Assembly (NCBI GenBank): GCA_946055445.1
Contig: CAMGGF010000111.1
Coordinates: forward strand, 1-5,178
Direction of reading: 5' to 3'
DNA length: 5,178 nt
Source of the DNA: an uncultured Ruminococcus sp.
GTDB lineage: Bacteria; Bacillota; Clostridia; Oscillospirales; Acutalibacteraceae
Positions 1 through 5,178 of the stretch are shown here, piece by piece. The position numbers and the translations under genes were made by a program. The notes beneath the pieces were generated by a model. That model worked only from the letters and a program-made list of their open reading frames with translations. It was not told the origin of the DNA and made no database searches. Numbering within the stretch: the first letter of the stretch is position 1; each line of letters starts with the position of its first letter.

Positions 1-1890
1 AAGTGCGATATTTGCCACAGCGATGTGGTGCAAAAATCCAAAGATGTTTGGTATTTGCGCATTACCGAATACGCCGACAAACTGCTTGAAGGCTTGGAAA
101 AGGTGGATTATCTGCCGAATGTCAAGCAACAGCAAGTGAACTGGATTGGGAAATCCCGCGGCGCGTTTGTGAATTTCACCTTAAAAGATATTCCCGAAAC
201 CCTGCGGATTTACACGACCCGCCCCGACACGCTGTTCGGTGTGACCTTTATGGTTATGGCGCCCGAACATCCGTTAATTGACAAATACCAGGACCGCATT
301 GCCAATATGGACGCGGTCAAAGACTACCGCGCCGAATGCGCGAAAAAGACCGAATTTGAGCGCACGCAGTTGGTGAAAGACAAAACCGGCGTGAAACTGG
401 ATGGGTTGACGGCGGTGAACCCCGTTAACGGTAAGGAAATCCCGATTTATATTTCGGACTATGTTATGATGGGCTACGGTACGGGTGCAATTATGGCGGT
501 GCCCGCGCACGATGGGCGCGACTATGATTTCGCCAAGAAATTCGGTATCGATATTATCGAAGTCATCAAAGGCGGTGACATCACAAAAGAAGCCTATACC
601 GGCGACGGCGAAATGGTCAATTCGGATTTTCTGAACGGTATGGATAACAAAAAAGATTCCATTGCCGCAATGATTACATATTTGCAGGAAAAAGGCATCG
701 GCGAGGGCGGCGTACAGTACAAAATGAAAGACTGGGCGTTCAATCGCCAGCGCTATTGGGGCGAGCCGATTCCGATTGTGCATTGCCCGAAATGCGGTAT
801 GGTTGCCGTGCCGTACGAAGAATTGCCGCTGAAACTTCCCGAAGTCGAAAACTTTGAACCCGGCTCGGACGGCGAAAGTCCGCTTGCGAAAATCGAAAGT
901 TATGTCAACTGCAAATGCCCGCAATGCGGCGGCGACGCAAAACGCGAAACCGATACAATGCCGCAGTGGGCGGGTTCGTCTTGGTATTTCCTGCGGTATA
1001 TCGACCCGCACAACGAGGGGGCATTTGCCGATTTTGACAAACTGAAATACTGGATGCCTGTCGATTGGTACAACGGCGGTATGGAGCATGTCACCCGCCA
1101 CTTGATTTATTCGCGGTTCTGGTATAAATTCCTCTATGACCTCGGCTTGGTGCCGTATGAGGAGCCGTACCAGAAACGCACCGCGCAGGGCTTGATTTTG
1201 GGGCCGGACGGCGTGAAAATGTCTAAATCCCGCGGCAATGTCATCGACCCGAACGAAGTGGTGGATTCTTTCGGTGCCGATGTATTGCGCACCTATGTTC
1301 TGTTTATGGGCGACTATGAAAAAGCCGCGCCGTGGTCGGAAAGTTCGGTGAAAGGCTGCAAACGCTTTATTGACCGTATTTGGAACTTGCAGGAAATCTT
1401 AAAAGACGGCGACGCGTATTCCGCAAAATTGGAAACGCCGTTCCACAAAACCGTGAAAAAGGTTACAGAGGATATTGAAAACCTCAAATACAATACGGCA
1501 ATCGCCGCGTTGATGACGCTCTTAAACAATATTTATGACGCGGGCGAAATCAACCGCGCAGAACTGCAAACCCTGCTCATTTTGGTCAATCCCTTTGCGC
1601 CGCATGTGACCGAAGAAATGTGGGCGTCCTTAGGGTACGGCGAAATGCTCGCGAAAGACGCGCAATGGCCGTCCTATGACGAGTCGAAATGCGTAGATGC
1701 AACGGTCGAAATCGTGGTGCAAATCTGCGGCAAAATCCGTGCGAAACTGCATGTTCCCGCCGAGATTTCCGCAGAGGATGCCATTGCCCTTGCAAAAGCA
1801 GAGGCGCGCGTTGCGGCAGAAATTGTGGGCAAAACGATTGTGAAAGAGTTGTATGTCAAAGGAAAACTCGTCAACATCGTTGCCAAATAA
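1..1890 (+). CDS. leuS: Leucyl-tRNA synthetase (EC 6.1.1.4), C-terminal 629 residues, 5' end outside the window
   Basis: This cytoplasmic class I synthetase attaches leucine to tRNA-Leu using ATP and edits mischarged tRNA. The frame is open from base 1, so the first ATG/GTG codons seen are internal; about 180 N-terminal residues, including the HIGH motif, lie upstream if the protein has the usual bacterial length of about 800. Visible in order (fragment numbering): a Cys-x2-Cys pair at residues 2-5; the CP1 editing domain with TTRPDT (72-77) and AHDGRDYDF, whose second Asp (174) matches the conserved editing Asp; WAFNRQRYWGEPIP; a zinc-type Cys set (262, 265, 306, 309); the MPQWAGSSWYFLRY and GGMEHVTRHLIYSRFW blocks; the KMSKS ATP-site loop (bases 1216-1230); the anticodon-binding helical domain with NPFAPHVTEEMW; and a C-terminal tRNA-binding domain ending KLVNIVAK. 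It is intact to the TAA stop, with no frameshift or missing motif. It is followed by a hydrolase gene on the same strand. Confidence 0.98.
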   Translation, partial: KCDICHSDVVQKSKDVWYLRITEYADKLLEGLEKVDYLPNVKQQQVNWIGKSRGAFVNFTLKDIPETLRIYTTRPDTLFGVTFMVMAPEHPLIDKYQDRIANMDAVKDYRAECAKKTEFERTQLVKDKTGVKLDGLTAVNPVNGKEIPIYISDYVMMGYGTGAIMAVPAHDGRDYDFAKKFGIDIIEVIKGGDITKEAYTGDGEMVNSDFLNGMDNKKDSIAAMITYLQEKGIGEGGVQYKMKDWAFNRQRYWGEPIPIVHCPKCGMVAVPYEELPLKLPEVENFEPGSDGESPLAKIESYVNCKCPQCGGDAKRETDTMPQWAGSSWYFLRYIDPHNEGAFADFDKLKYWMPVDWYNGGMEHVTRHLIYSRFWYKFLYDLGLVPYEEPYQKRTAQGLILGPDGVKMSKSRGNVIDPNEVVDSFGADVLRTYVLFMGDYEKAAPWSESSVKGCKRFIDRIWNLQEILKDGDAYSAKLETPFHKTVKKVTEDIENLKYNTAIAALMTLLNNIYDAGEINRAELQTLLILVNPFAPHVTEEMWASLGYGEMLAKDAQWPSYDESKCVDATVEIVVQICGKIRAKLHVPAEISAEDAIALAKAEARVAAEIVGKTIVKELYVKGKLVNIVAK

Positions 1891-1910
1891 TTGTTGCAAA
1901 ACAAAAACAG

Positions 1911-1941
1911 CAGACAGAGTGTTTTAAAAACGCTCTGTCTG
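1911..1941 (+). other. Intercistronic hairpin between leuS and the hydrolase gene
   Basis: The arms 1911-1921 and 1931-1941 pair over 11 positions with one G-U wobble, around a 9-nt loop of T and A. On the plus strand the 3' arm is followed by TGGAGTTTAC, which is not a U-tract, so it does not look like an efficient terminator for leuS. On the minus strand the hairpin is followed by a T-rich stretch (complement of 1891-1910), as in an intrinsic terminator. The 3' arm ends one base before the hydrolase Shine-Dalgarno. It could be a processing or stability element, a weak attenuator, or a block to antisense transcription. The pairing is seen in the sequence; the role is inferred. Confidence 0.55.
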
Positions 1942-1942
1942 T

Positions 1943-1946
1943 GGAG
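1943..1946 (+). promoter_or_regulatory. Ribosome binding site that fixes a GTG start for the hydrolase
   Basis: GGAG lies 6 bases before the GTG at 1953, an ideal spacing. The in-frame ATG at 1962 would be 15 bases away, too far for normal initiation. This supports GTG 1953 as the start and adds three residues (MKF) to the ATG-based model. Confidence 0.7.
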
Positions 1947-1952
1947 TTTACG

Positions 1953-3257
1953 GTGAAATTTATGCATACTTTCGTAAAACGATTGCTTGCGGCGGTACTG
2001 ATTTTTGCACTGACCGTGCCGATTTGCACAGAGGTTGTAAAAATTCGCGACCGACAGGCGGTGCTGGCGGCAATCGCACAGCAGACAGCGTATCCCGACG
2101 GCTTTGCGGAGTCGGAATTTGCCGCGCGCACCGATGCACTTCGGGCGCTTGTGCAAAAGTCGGGGTTGAGTGAAGATGCAGATTTTTCCGCGAAAGTCAA
2201 AACAGCCTTTACGGAAATGTACCACCTTGCCGCCGAGGCGCTGACCGGCAAAATCAGCCCGACCGACGCGGATTTTGAACGACGCGCGCGTGCCGTGTTT
2301 GATTTGCTGTTTGAGTTGGACCGCCTTGTGCAAGCACAAAAAGCAGAGCCTGACTTGACCGCAAAAGACGGGTTTGTGGCGTTCGGTGCGTCAATCCTTT
2401 GGGATTTTATGGACTATTATGATGCCAAACGGTTAAGCACGCAGGAAATGAGCGCGGGCGTCAGCGTGCTGCATGATATACCCTATACGGAAAATGCCGA
2501 CGCATACCAAACCTTGGATATTTACAGCCCCGAGGGCGCGAAAACCCCTTTGCCTGTCATTATTGATATTCACGGCGGCGGGCTGATGTACGGCAAAAAA
2601 GAATTGAACCGCATTTACGCGTCCCGCCTTGCCGAAAAAGGATATATTGTGATTGCGGTCAATTATCATCTTTGTCCCGATGTCTTGTATGACACGCAGG
2701 TGCGCGACCTGATGACCGCATATAAGTGGGTGGCAGAGAACGGAAAATCGTATAATTGCGACCTGAACAATGTATATTTGGTCGGCGACTCTGCCGGCGG
2801 GCAGTTGGCGTTTTATACCGCGCTTGTCAATACAAGCGAAGAACTGCGCACGCTGTATAACGCCCCCGAAACAGGGCTTTCTTTTAATGCGACAGGCTTG
2901 ATTTCGGGTATGTACGATATAAAAAGCGGGTTTAACAGCGTTTTGATTTCGTGCATACTCGGCTACGAATATGCCGCGTCGCCGTATTACGATGTGTTGC
3001 AGCCCGAAGAAGTGATTGACAAAGGCACTTTACCGCCGTCTTATATTGTGACCAGCGCAAAAGACTTTTTGCGGCCCGCCTCCGTGCAGTTGGACGCGTT
3101 GTTGACCGAAAAGGGCATCGAACATCAGTTCCACGATTGGGAATTAACCATCAACCGTTCATCGGGGCACATCACAAGCGTGGCGTATCCCGATTTGGAA
3201 GAAAGCAAGGTTACGATTGACGAAATGCTTGCCTTTTTCGAAGCACATCGAAAATAA
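1953..3257 (+). CDS. Exported or membrane-anchored alpha/beta hydrolase (HSL / esterase-lipase type) with N-terminal extension
   Basis: This is a predicted 434-residue serine hydrolase, probably a carboxylesterase acting outside the membrane; its substrate is unknown. The N-terminus has a basic stretch (HTFVKR) and then a hydrophobic run (residues 11-25), read as a signal peptide or short anchor; the Cys at 25 lacks a proper lipobox. Residues about 30-170 are a probably helical region with no recognised motif. The catalytic domain begins near residue 185 and has the oxyanion motif HGGG (207-210), nucleophile GDSAGG with Ser280, likely Asp371 in SAKDFLRP, and His406 in SSGHIT. The order and spacing fit the hormone-sensitive-lipase / BD-FAE group (COG0657). 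GTG 1953 is chosen for its ribosome binding site; the same frame is open back to 1689 but overlaps leuS there. The gene lies 62 bases after leuS with no recognised promoter and ends 9 bases before a terminator. Confidence 0.88.
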   Translation: MKFMHTFVKRLLAAVLIFALTVPICTEVVKIRDRQAVLAAIAQQTAYPDGFAESEFAARTDALRALVQKSGLSEDADFSAKVKTAFTEMYHLAAEALTGKISPTDADFERRARAVFDLLFELDRLVQAQKAEPDLTAKDGFVAFGASILWDFMDYYDAKRLSTQEMSAGVSVLHDIPYTENADAYQTLDIYSPEGAKTPLPVIIDIHGGGLMYGKKELNRIYASRLAEKGYIVIAVNYHLCPDVLYDTQVRDLMTAYKWVAENGKSYNCDLNNVYLVGDSAGGQLAFYTALVNTSEELRTLYNAPETGLSFNATGLISGMYDIKSGFNSVLISCILGYEYAASPYYDVLQPEEVIDKGTLPPSYIVTSAKDFLRPASVQLDALLTEKGIEHQFHDWELTINRSSGHITSVAYPDLEESKVTIDEMLAFFEAHRK

Positions 3258-3266
3258 AGGAAATCA

Positions 3267-3297
3267 AAAAGCCTTTCGGAATTACCGAAAGGCTTTT
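3267..3297. terminator. Bidirectional intrinsic terminator between convergent genes
   Basis: The arms 3267-3279 and 3285-3297 are perfect 13-bp complements (AAAAGCCTTTCGG and its reverse complement) around a 5-nt loop AATTA. The GC-rich stem is flanked by an A-tract on the left and a T-tract on the right, so it serves as a Rho-independent terminator in both directions. It lies 9 bases after the hydrolase stop and 1 base from the stop codon of the minus-strand gene, so it ends both transcripts. Confidence 0.93.
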
Positions 3298-3298
3298 G

Positions 3299-3874
3299 TT
3301 ATGGGGTCGTTTCGTTTGCAAAATCAAAAATCTCAATAATACTTTCCACTTCTTCGCAAACGAGGTTGAACACACGCTTGCCGAGTGCGAAGAATGTTTC
3401 GTCGTTTTCTTTGCCGCAAAGCATAGAAAACGCTTTGGCGATTTGCGCGATTACGCTGTTGCTTTCCTTACGCACGGCAAGGTAATAAAAACTGTACTCC
3501 GCCCCGTCCGAAAATTCATCATAAAACGCGCGGTCACCGCTTTTAATGTTGCTGTAAAGCGCGTTGATGGCGGTGCTTTTGAGTACCGTGTTCGGCAAAA
3601 TGCGGTTGATGGTGTACTCCGCCGCAAAAAACATTAGAATTTTGATTTGAAATACAATGCTTTGCGGGTAATCCAGTTTGCCGACCACCGGTTCCATACG
3701 GGTGAGCAGTTCTTTTTCCTTCAAAAAAATGCCGGAAAGATAGTCGCCGAGTTTTGCCGCCTTTTCGGTATTGCCGTTGGCGCGCTGTTCTTCCATTAAG
3801 GCAATCAGCCGCAATTCGTCATCGCAACTTTGCGCTTGCTTTTGCCCGAAAATTTTAATATCGCTGTCTTCCAT
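3299..3874 (-). CDS. Uncharacterised 191-residue protein, second gene of the PHP operon
   Basis: I do not recognise this family. It has no signal peptide and no clear membrane segment, so it is probably cytoplasmic. It looks mainly helical: an acidic N-terminus (MEDSDIKIF), an amphipathic charged stretch (about 17-62, with EEQRANGNTEKAAKLGDYLSG), a more hydrophobic helix (about 72-93, centred on ILMFFAAEYTINRILP), then alternating charged and aromatic helices (SGDRAFYDEF, GAEYSFYYLAVRKES) and an acidic C-terminal helix (VCEEVESIIEIFDF). Its three Cys are scattered and form no zinc motif, and no catalytic signature is visible. The ATG at 3874 follows AGGAGG (3886-3881) by 6 bases. The gene starts 21 bases after the PHP stop and shares its promoter and the downstream terminator, so its job is probably linked to the PHP enzyme. 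That it is a real gene is well supported; its function is unknown. Confidence 0.85.
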   Translation of the reverse strand: MEDSDIKIFGQKQAQSCDDELRLIALMEEQRANGNTEKAAKLGDYLSGIFLKEKELLTRMEPVVGKLDYPQSIVFQIKILMFFAAEYTINRILPNTVLKSTAINALYSNIKSGDRAFYDEFSDGAEYSFYYLAVRKESNSVIAQIAKAFSMLCGKENDETFFALGKRVFNLVCEEVESIIEIFDFANETTP

Positions 3875-3895
3875 ACATACCCTCCTGTGGGGGAT

Positions 3896-4789
3896 TTAAA
3901 CCGTTTCCCCGCTTGCGGCGGCTTCCGCTGCTTTCTGCGCTTTCTTTGCCAACCGCTTTTGCTTTGCTTTGTAGCCGAGCAGTTTGCTTACTGCGTCATC
4001 CGGTGCGGACACATCGCCCAAAGAAACCTGATGTAAATTGTAAAGCCCGTGAAAATCCGTACCGCCCGTCATCAACAGTTTGTTTTTGGTGGCGATTTTT
4101 TTCAACTGTGCTTGCTGTTCTTCATTTGCCGACGGATGCCAAACTTCAATGCCGTCCAAGCCGTTTTCCATCAAACGCGGCAGAGAGTCCAAATTGTCAT
4201 ACATAAACGGATGCGCCAAAACGGCAATGCCGCCCGCATCGTGAATGGCGGTAAGTACCTCTGCAATGTCGGCATATTTCGGCGTGACTAAAATGTTGCC
4301 CGGCACGGATTTGTCAAACAAAGTGCGGTACAGATCGCCGTAAATTTCCGTGGTAAACCCGCATTCCATCAGCGCCTGCATCATATGTTGTTTGTATATG
4401 TTCGTTGAGCCGGTCGCGCATTTCACGATAAATTCCGCCGAAACGGGGTAGCGCTTGGCAATTTGCAACATCATATAGTGCGCCGCTTTTTTACGAATCA
4501 AAGAATTGCGGTGGCACAGCCCTTCCAAACGGTCGGGAAATTCGGGCAGATAGCAAAGCAAATGCACTTTTTTGCCGGTCTCGGTATCGGTTGCGGACAG
4601 TTCTACCCCCGGAATGACCTGCACGCCGAACCGTTCCCCTATGATTTTGCCGCGCACGGTGCCCGCCAAACAATCGTGGTCGGTAATGGCGATAGTGCCG
4701 ACGCCGCGCTTTTTCGCAAGTGTAATTAAATCTTCAATCCCCAGTGAGCCATCTGACAATTTGGTATGGCAATGTAAATCTCCGCCCAT
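3896..4789 (-). CDS. PHP-domain metal-dependent phosphoesterase (COG0613, TrpH/YciV-like)
   Basis: This 297-residue cytoplasmic enzyme is predicted to hydrolyse phosphate esters using a multinuclear metal centre. Characterised relatives act on 3',5'-nucleotide bisphosphates or as 5'-3' exonucleases on short RNA, but its own substrate cannot be read from sequence. The expected PHP ligands are all visible: H6 and H8 in DLHCHTKLSDG, D13, H38 in ITDHD, E63 in PGVELS, H76 in VHLLCY, H193 in LAHPF, and D245 and H247 in TGGTDFHG. The family block GLDGIEVWHPS (210-220) is present. Residues about 85-170 form the helical insertion expected between the two halves of this family. The C-terminus (about 270-290) is an unusual Lys/Ala-rich helix. 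The ATG at 4789 follows GGAGG (4801-4797) by 7 bases. It is the first gene of a two-gene operon with its own promoter, overlapped by an inverted repeat. Confidence 0.95.
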   Translation of the reverse strand: MGGDLHCHTKLSDGSLGIEDLITLAKKRGVGTIAITDHDCLAGTVRGKIIGERFGVQVIPGVELSATDTETGKKVHLLCYLPEFPDRLEGLCHRNSLIRKKAAHYMMLQIAKRYPVSAEFIVKCATGSTNIYKQHMMQALMECGFTTEIYGDLYRTLFDKSVPGNILVTPKYADIAEVLTAIHDAGGIAVLAHPFMYDNLDSLPRLMENGLDGIEVWHPSANEEQQAQLKKIATKNKLLMTGGTDFHGLYNLHQVSLGDVSAPDDAVSKLLGYKAKQKRLAKKAQKAAEAAASGETV

Positions 4790-4887
4790 ATCTTTTCCTC
4801 CTTACTTCAAACAAAAGGAACCGCTACGCGGCACCGCACGCAAAAAATGCGGAATGCAGACGCAAATTACCGCAATATAGCATTTAT
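4790..4887 (-). promoter_or_regulatory. 5' leader of the PHP operon with competing hairpins
   Basis: This roughly 97-nt leader runs from the predicted transcription start (about 4887) to the PHP start codon. On the minus strand TGCGG (4874-4870) can pair with CCGCA (4852-4848), with inner AA/TT and TGC/GCA pairs, just before six Ts (4847-4842), a terminator-like layout with two small bulges. The same CCGCA can pair instead with a second TGCGG (4838-4834). Nearer the gene, TTCCTT (4820-4815) can pair with AAGGAG of the Shine-Dalgarno (4803-4798). No known riboswitch or T-box motif is recognised. Stems are short, so regulation is speculative. Confidence 0.35.
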
Positions 4888-4893
4888 AGAATA

Positions 4894-4922
4894 ATTATAC
4901 ACGCTTTGTGCGGAAGTTTCAA
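4894..4922 (-). promoter_or_regulatory. Sigma-A promoter of the PHP operon
   Basis: On the minus strand, TTGAAA (4922-4917) is a 5-of-6 match to the -35 consensus and TATAAT (4899-4894) is a perfect -10, separated by the optimal 17 bp. Transcription should start near 4887. The -35 box lies inside the spacer of a 9-bp inverted repeat (4904-4912 / 4931-4939), whose near arm sits in the promoter spacer, so a protein bound there could block polymerase. Confidence 0.8.
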
Positions 4923-4939
4923 GCGCGTTTCGCACAAAG
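4904..4939. repeat. 9-bp inverted repeat around the PHP promoter -35 box, possible operator
   Basis: CTTTGTGCG (4904-4912) and CGCACAAAG (4931-4939) are perfect inverted copies with an 18-bp spacer, so their centres are 27 bp apart. A further direct copy, TTCGCACAAA, recurs at 4973-4982, 44 bp from the copy at 4929-4938. The position across the promoter suggests a transcription-factor binding site. The repeats are seen directly; the operator role is inferred. Confidence 0.5.
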
Positions 4940-5048
4940 TTTGCAAATGCATTGGGCTTTTTCGCCGTGAAATTCGCACAAAATCCGCGTCTTCGCGAAA
5001 TTTATGCACAGCATTCTTATAGTATTCACAAATTTTTCCGCTTTACAG

Positions 5049-5105
5049 AAAAAAACAAGAAACCGTAAAAAAAGGATTGACAAAAGCAGACTTTATTTGT
5101 ATAAT
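5049..5105 (+). promoter_or_regulatory. Strong sigma-A promoter for tRNA-Thr, with UP-element-like A-tracts
   Basis: TTGACA (5077-5082) and TATAAT (5100-5105) both match consensus exactly, with the optimal 17-bp spacer. Two runs of seven A (5049-5055 and 5067-5073) lie just upstream, as in the UP elements of stable-RNA promoters. The predicted transcription start is near 5112, leaving a leader of roughly 18 nt before the mature tRNA. This fits a highly expressed, possibly multi-tRNA, transcription unit continuing beyond the window. Confidence 0.92.
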
Positions 5106-5129
5106 AATTTCTGCCGCTGAAAAGCGTAT

Positions 5130-5178
5130 GCTGCTATGGCTCAGGTGGTAGAGCACATCCTTGGTAAGGATGAGGTCA
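5130..5178 (+). tRNA. tRNA-Thr (anticodon GGU), 5' 49 nt, 3' end outside the window
   Basis: The cloverleaf is readable from the 5' end: acceptor strand GCTGCTA (5130-5136), T8, D-stem GCTC/GAGC (5139-5142 with 5151-5154) closing the loop AGGTGGTA, anticodon stem CATCC/GGATG (5156-5160 with 5168-5172), and anticodon loop TTGGTAA (5161-5167) with GGT as the anticodon. This tRNA reads the threonine codons ACC and ACU. The variable loop begins at 5173; the T-arm and the 3' acceptor strand lie past the edge, so acceptor pairing and an encoded CCA cannot be checked. Confidence 0.95.

Larger units (their letters stand above)
4802..5129. other. Divergent intergenic region between the PHP operon and tRNA-Thr
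   Basis: These 328 bases contain no convincing gene: the open frames crossing them have no ribosome binding site and no recognisable protein. They hold the PHP operon leader and promoter on the left (to 4922), a cluster of CGCACAAA-type repeats (4904-4982), and the tRNA-Thr promoter on the right (5049-5105). Short palindromes TTTGCAAA (4940-4947) and TTCGCGAA (4992-4999) lie between. The stretch 5000-5048 is AT-rich, and I see no further signal in it. Confidence 0.7.

Noticed and set aside
274..1101. Long minus-strand open frame (275 codons) opposite leuS
   Set aside because: It is the antisense shadow of conserved leuS codons; the composition (Phe/His/Arg-rich) is typical of a reverse-complement frame, and no ribosome binding site or motif was seen.
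1689..1952. Upstream open frame continuous with the hydrolase gene, overlapping leuS
   Set aside because: Its translation is Arg/Cys-rich without family resemblance, it lies wholly over the well-conserved leuS C-terminus and the hairpin, and a good ribosome binding site supports the start at 1953.
1907..2088. 11-base direct repeat ACAGCAGACAG at 1907-1917 and 2078-2088
   Set aside because: One copy is in the hairpin and the other in coding sequence; there is no third copy and no mobile-element hallmarks, so it is probably chance.
1674..2339. Minus-strand open frame across the leuS/hydrolase junction
   Set aside because: It overlaps two supported plus-strand genes and has a low-complexity basic translation with no recognisable domain.
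4744..5022. Plus-strand open frames across the intergenic region upstream of tRNA-Thr
   Set aside because: They begin inside the PHP gene on the opposite strand, lack a ribosome binding site, and run through promoter and repeat sequence.
5011..5023. TATAGT (5018-5023) as a second plus-strand -10 box
   Set aside because: No acceptable -35 hexamer lies 16-18 bp upstream, whereas a perfect promoter is present at 5077-5105.
4802..5129. Riboswitch or T-box in the intergenic region
   Set aside because: No T-box sequence or known aptamer core could be recognised; only short generic stems are visible.
1..5178. Defence system, mobile element or CRISPR array
   Set aside because: No transposase, integrase, repeat-spacer array or nuclease cassette is seen; gene content and composition look like ordinary chromosome throughout.

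Overview
The window looks like chromosomal housekeeping DNA from a Gram-positive Clostridia-type bacterium, plausibly an Oscillospiraceae/Ruminococcaceae relative. This rests on strong AGGAGG-type Shine-Dalgarno sites, sigma-A consensus promoters, a clean bidirectional intrinsic terminator, and a leucyl-tRNA synthetase with Firmicutes-like motif variants (for example the MPQWAGSSW and GGMEHVTRHLIYSRFW blocks). The taxonomic placement is an inference from motifs, not from a search.

Layout: bases 1-1890 (+) hold the C-terminal three quarters of leuS, cut by the window edge. After 62 bases containing an 11-bp hairpin comes a secreted or membrane-anchored alpha/beta hydrolase (1953-3257, +). Its best start is a GTG, not the ATG further in. 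A symmetric intrinsic terminator (3267-3297) separates it from a convergent two-gene operon on the minus strand. Read 5'->3', that operon has a sigma-A promoter (4922-4894), a roughly 97-nt leader, a PHP-domain metallophosphoesterase (4789-3896), and an unrecognised 191-residue, probably helical protein (3874-3299). The intergenic region 4802-5129 carries this promoter and, divergently, a perfect-consensus promoter (TTGACA, 17 bp, TATAAT) driving a tRNA-Thr(GGU) gene cut by the right edge.

How the genes fit together: leuS and tRNA-Thr are translation genes. The PHP protein belongs to a family that includes nucleotide and RNA-end phosphoesterases, and its partner is of unknown function but tightly coupled (21-nt gap with its own strong ribosome binding site). 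The hydrolase may be co-transcribed with leuS, because no convincing plus-strand terminator lies between them. I see no mobile element, CRISPR array, phage gene or defence cassette.

The points most worth a second look are: an inverted repeat that brackets the -35 box of the PHP operon promoter and has an extra direct copy 44 bp away; alternative pairings in the PHP leader that could form an attenuator; the uncharacterised PHP partner; and the unusual N-terminal extension of the hydrolase. None amounts to clear evidence of a new system.
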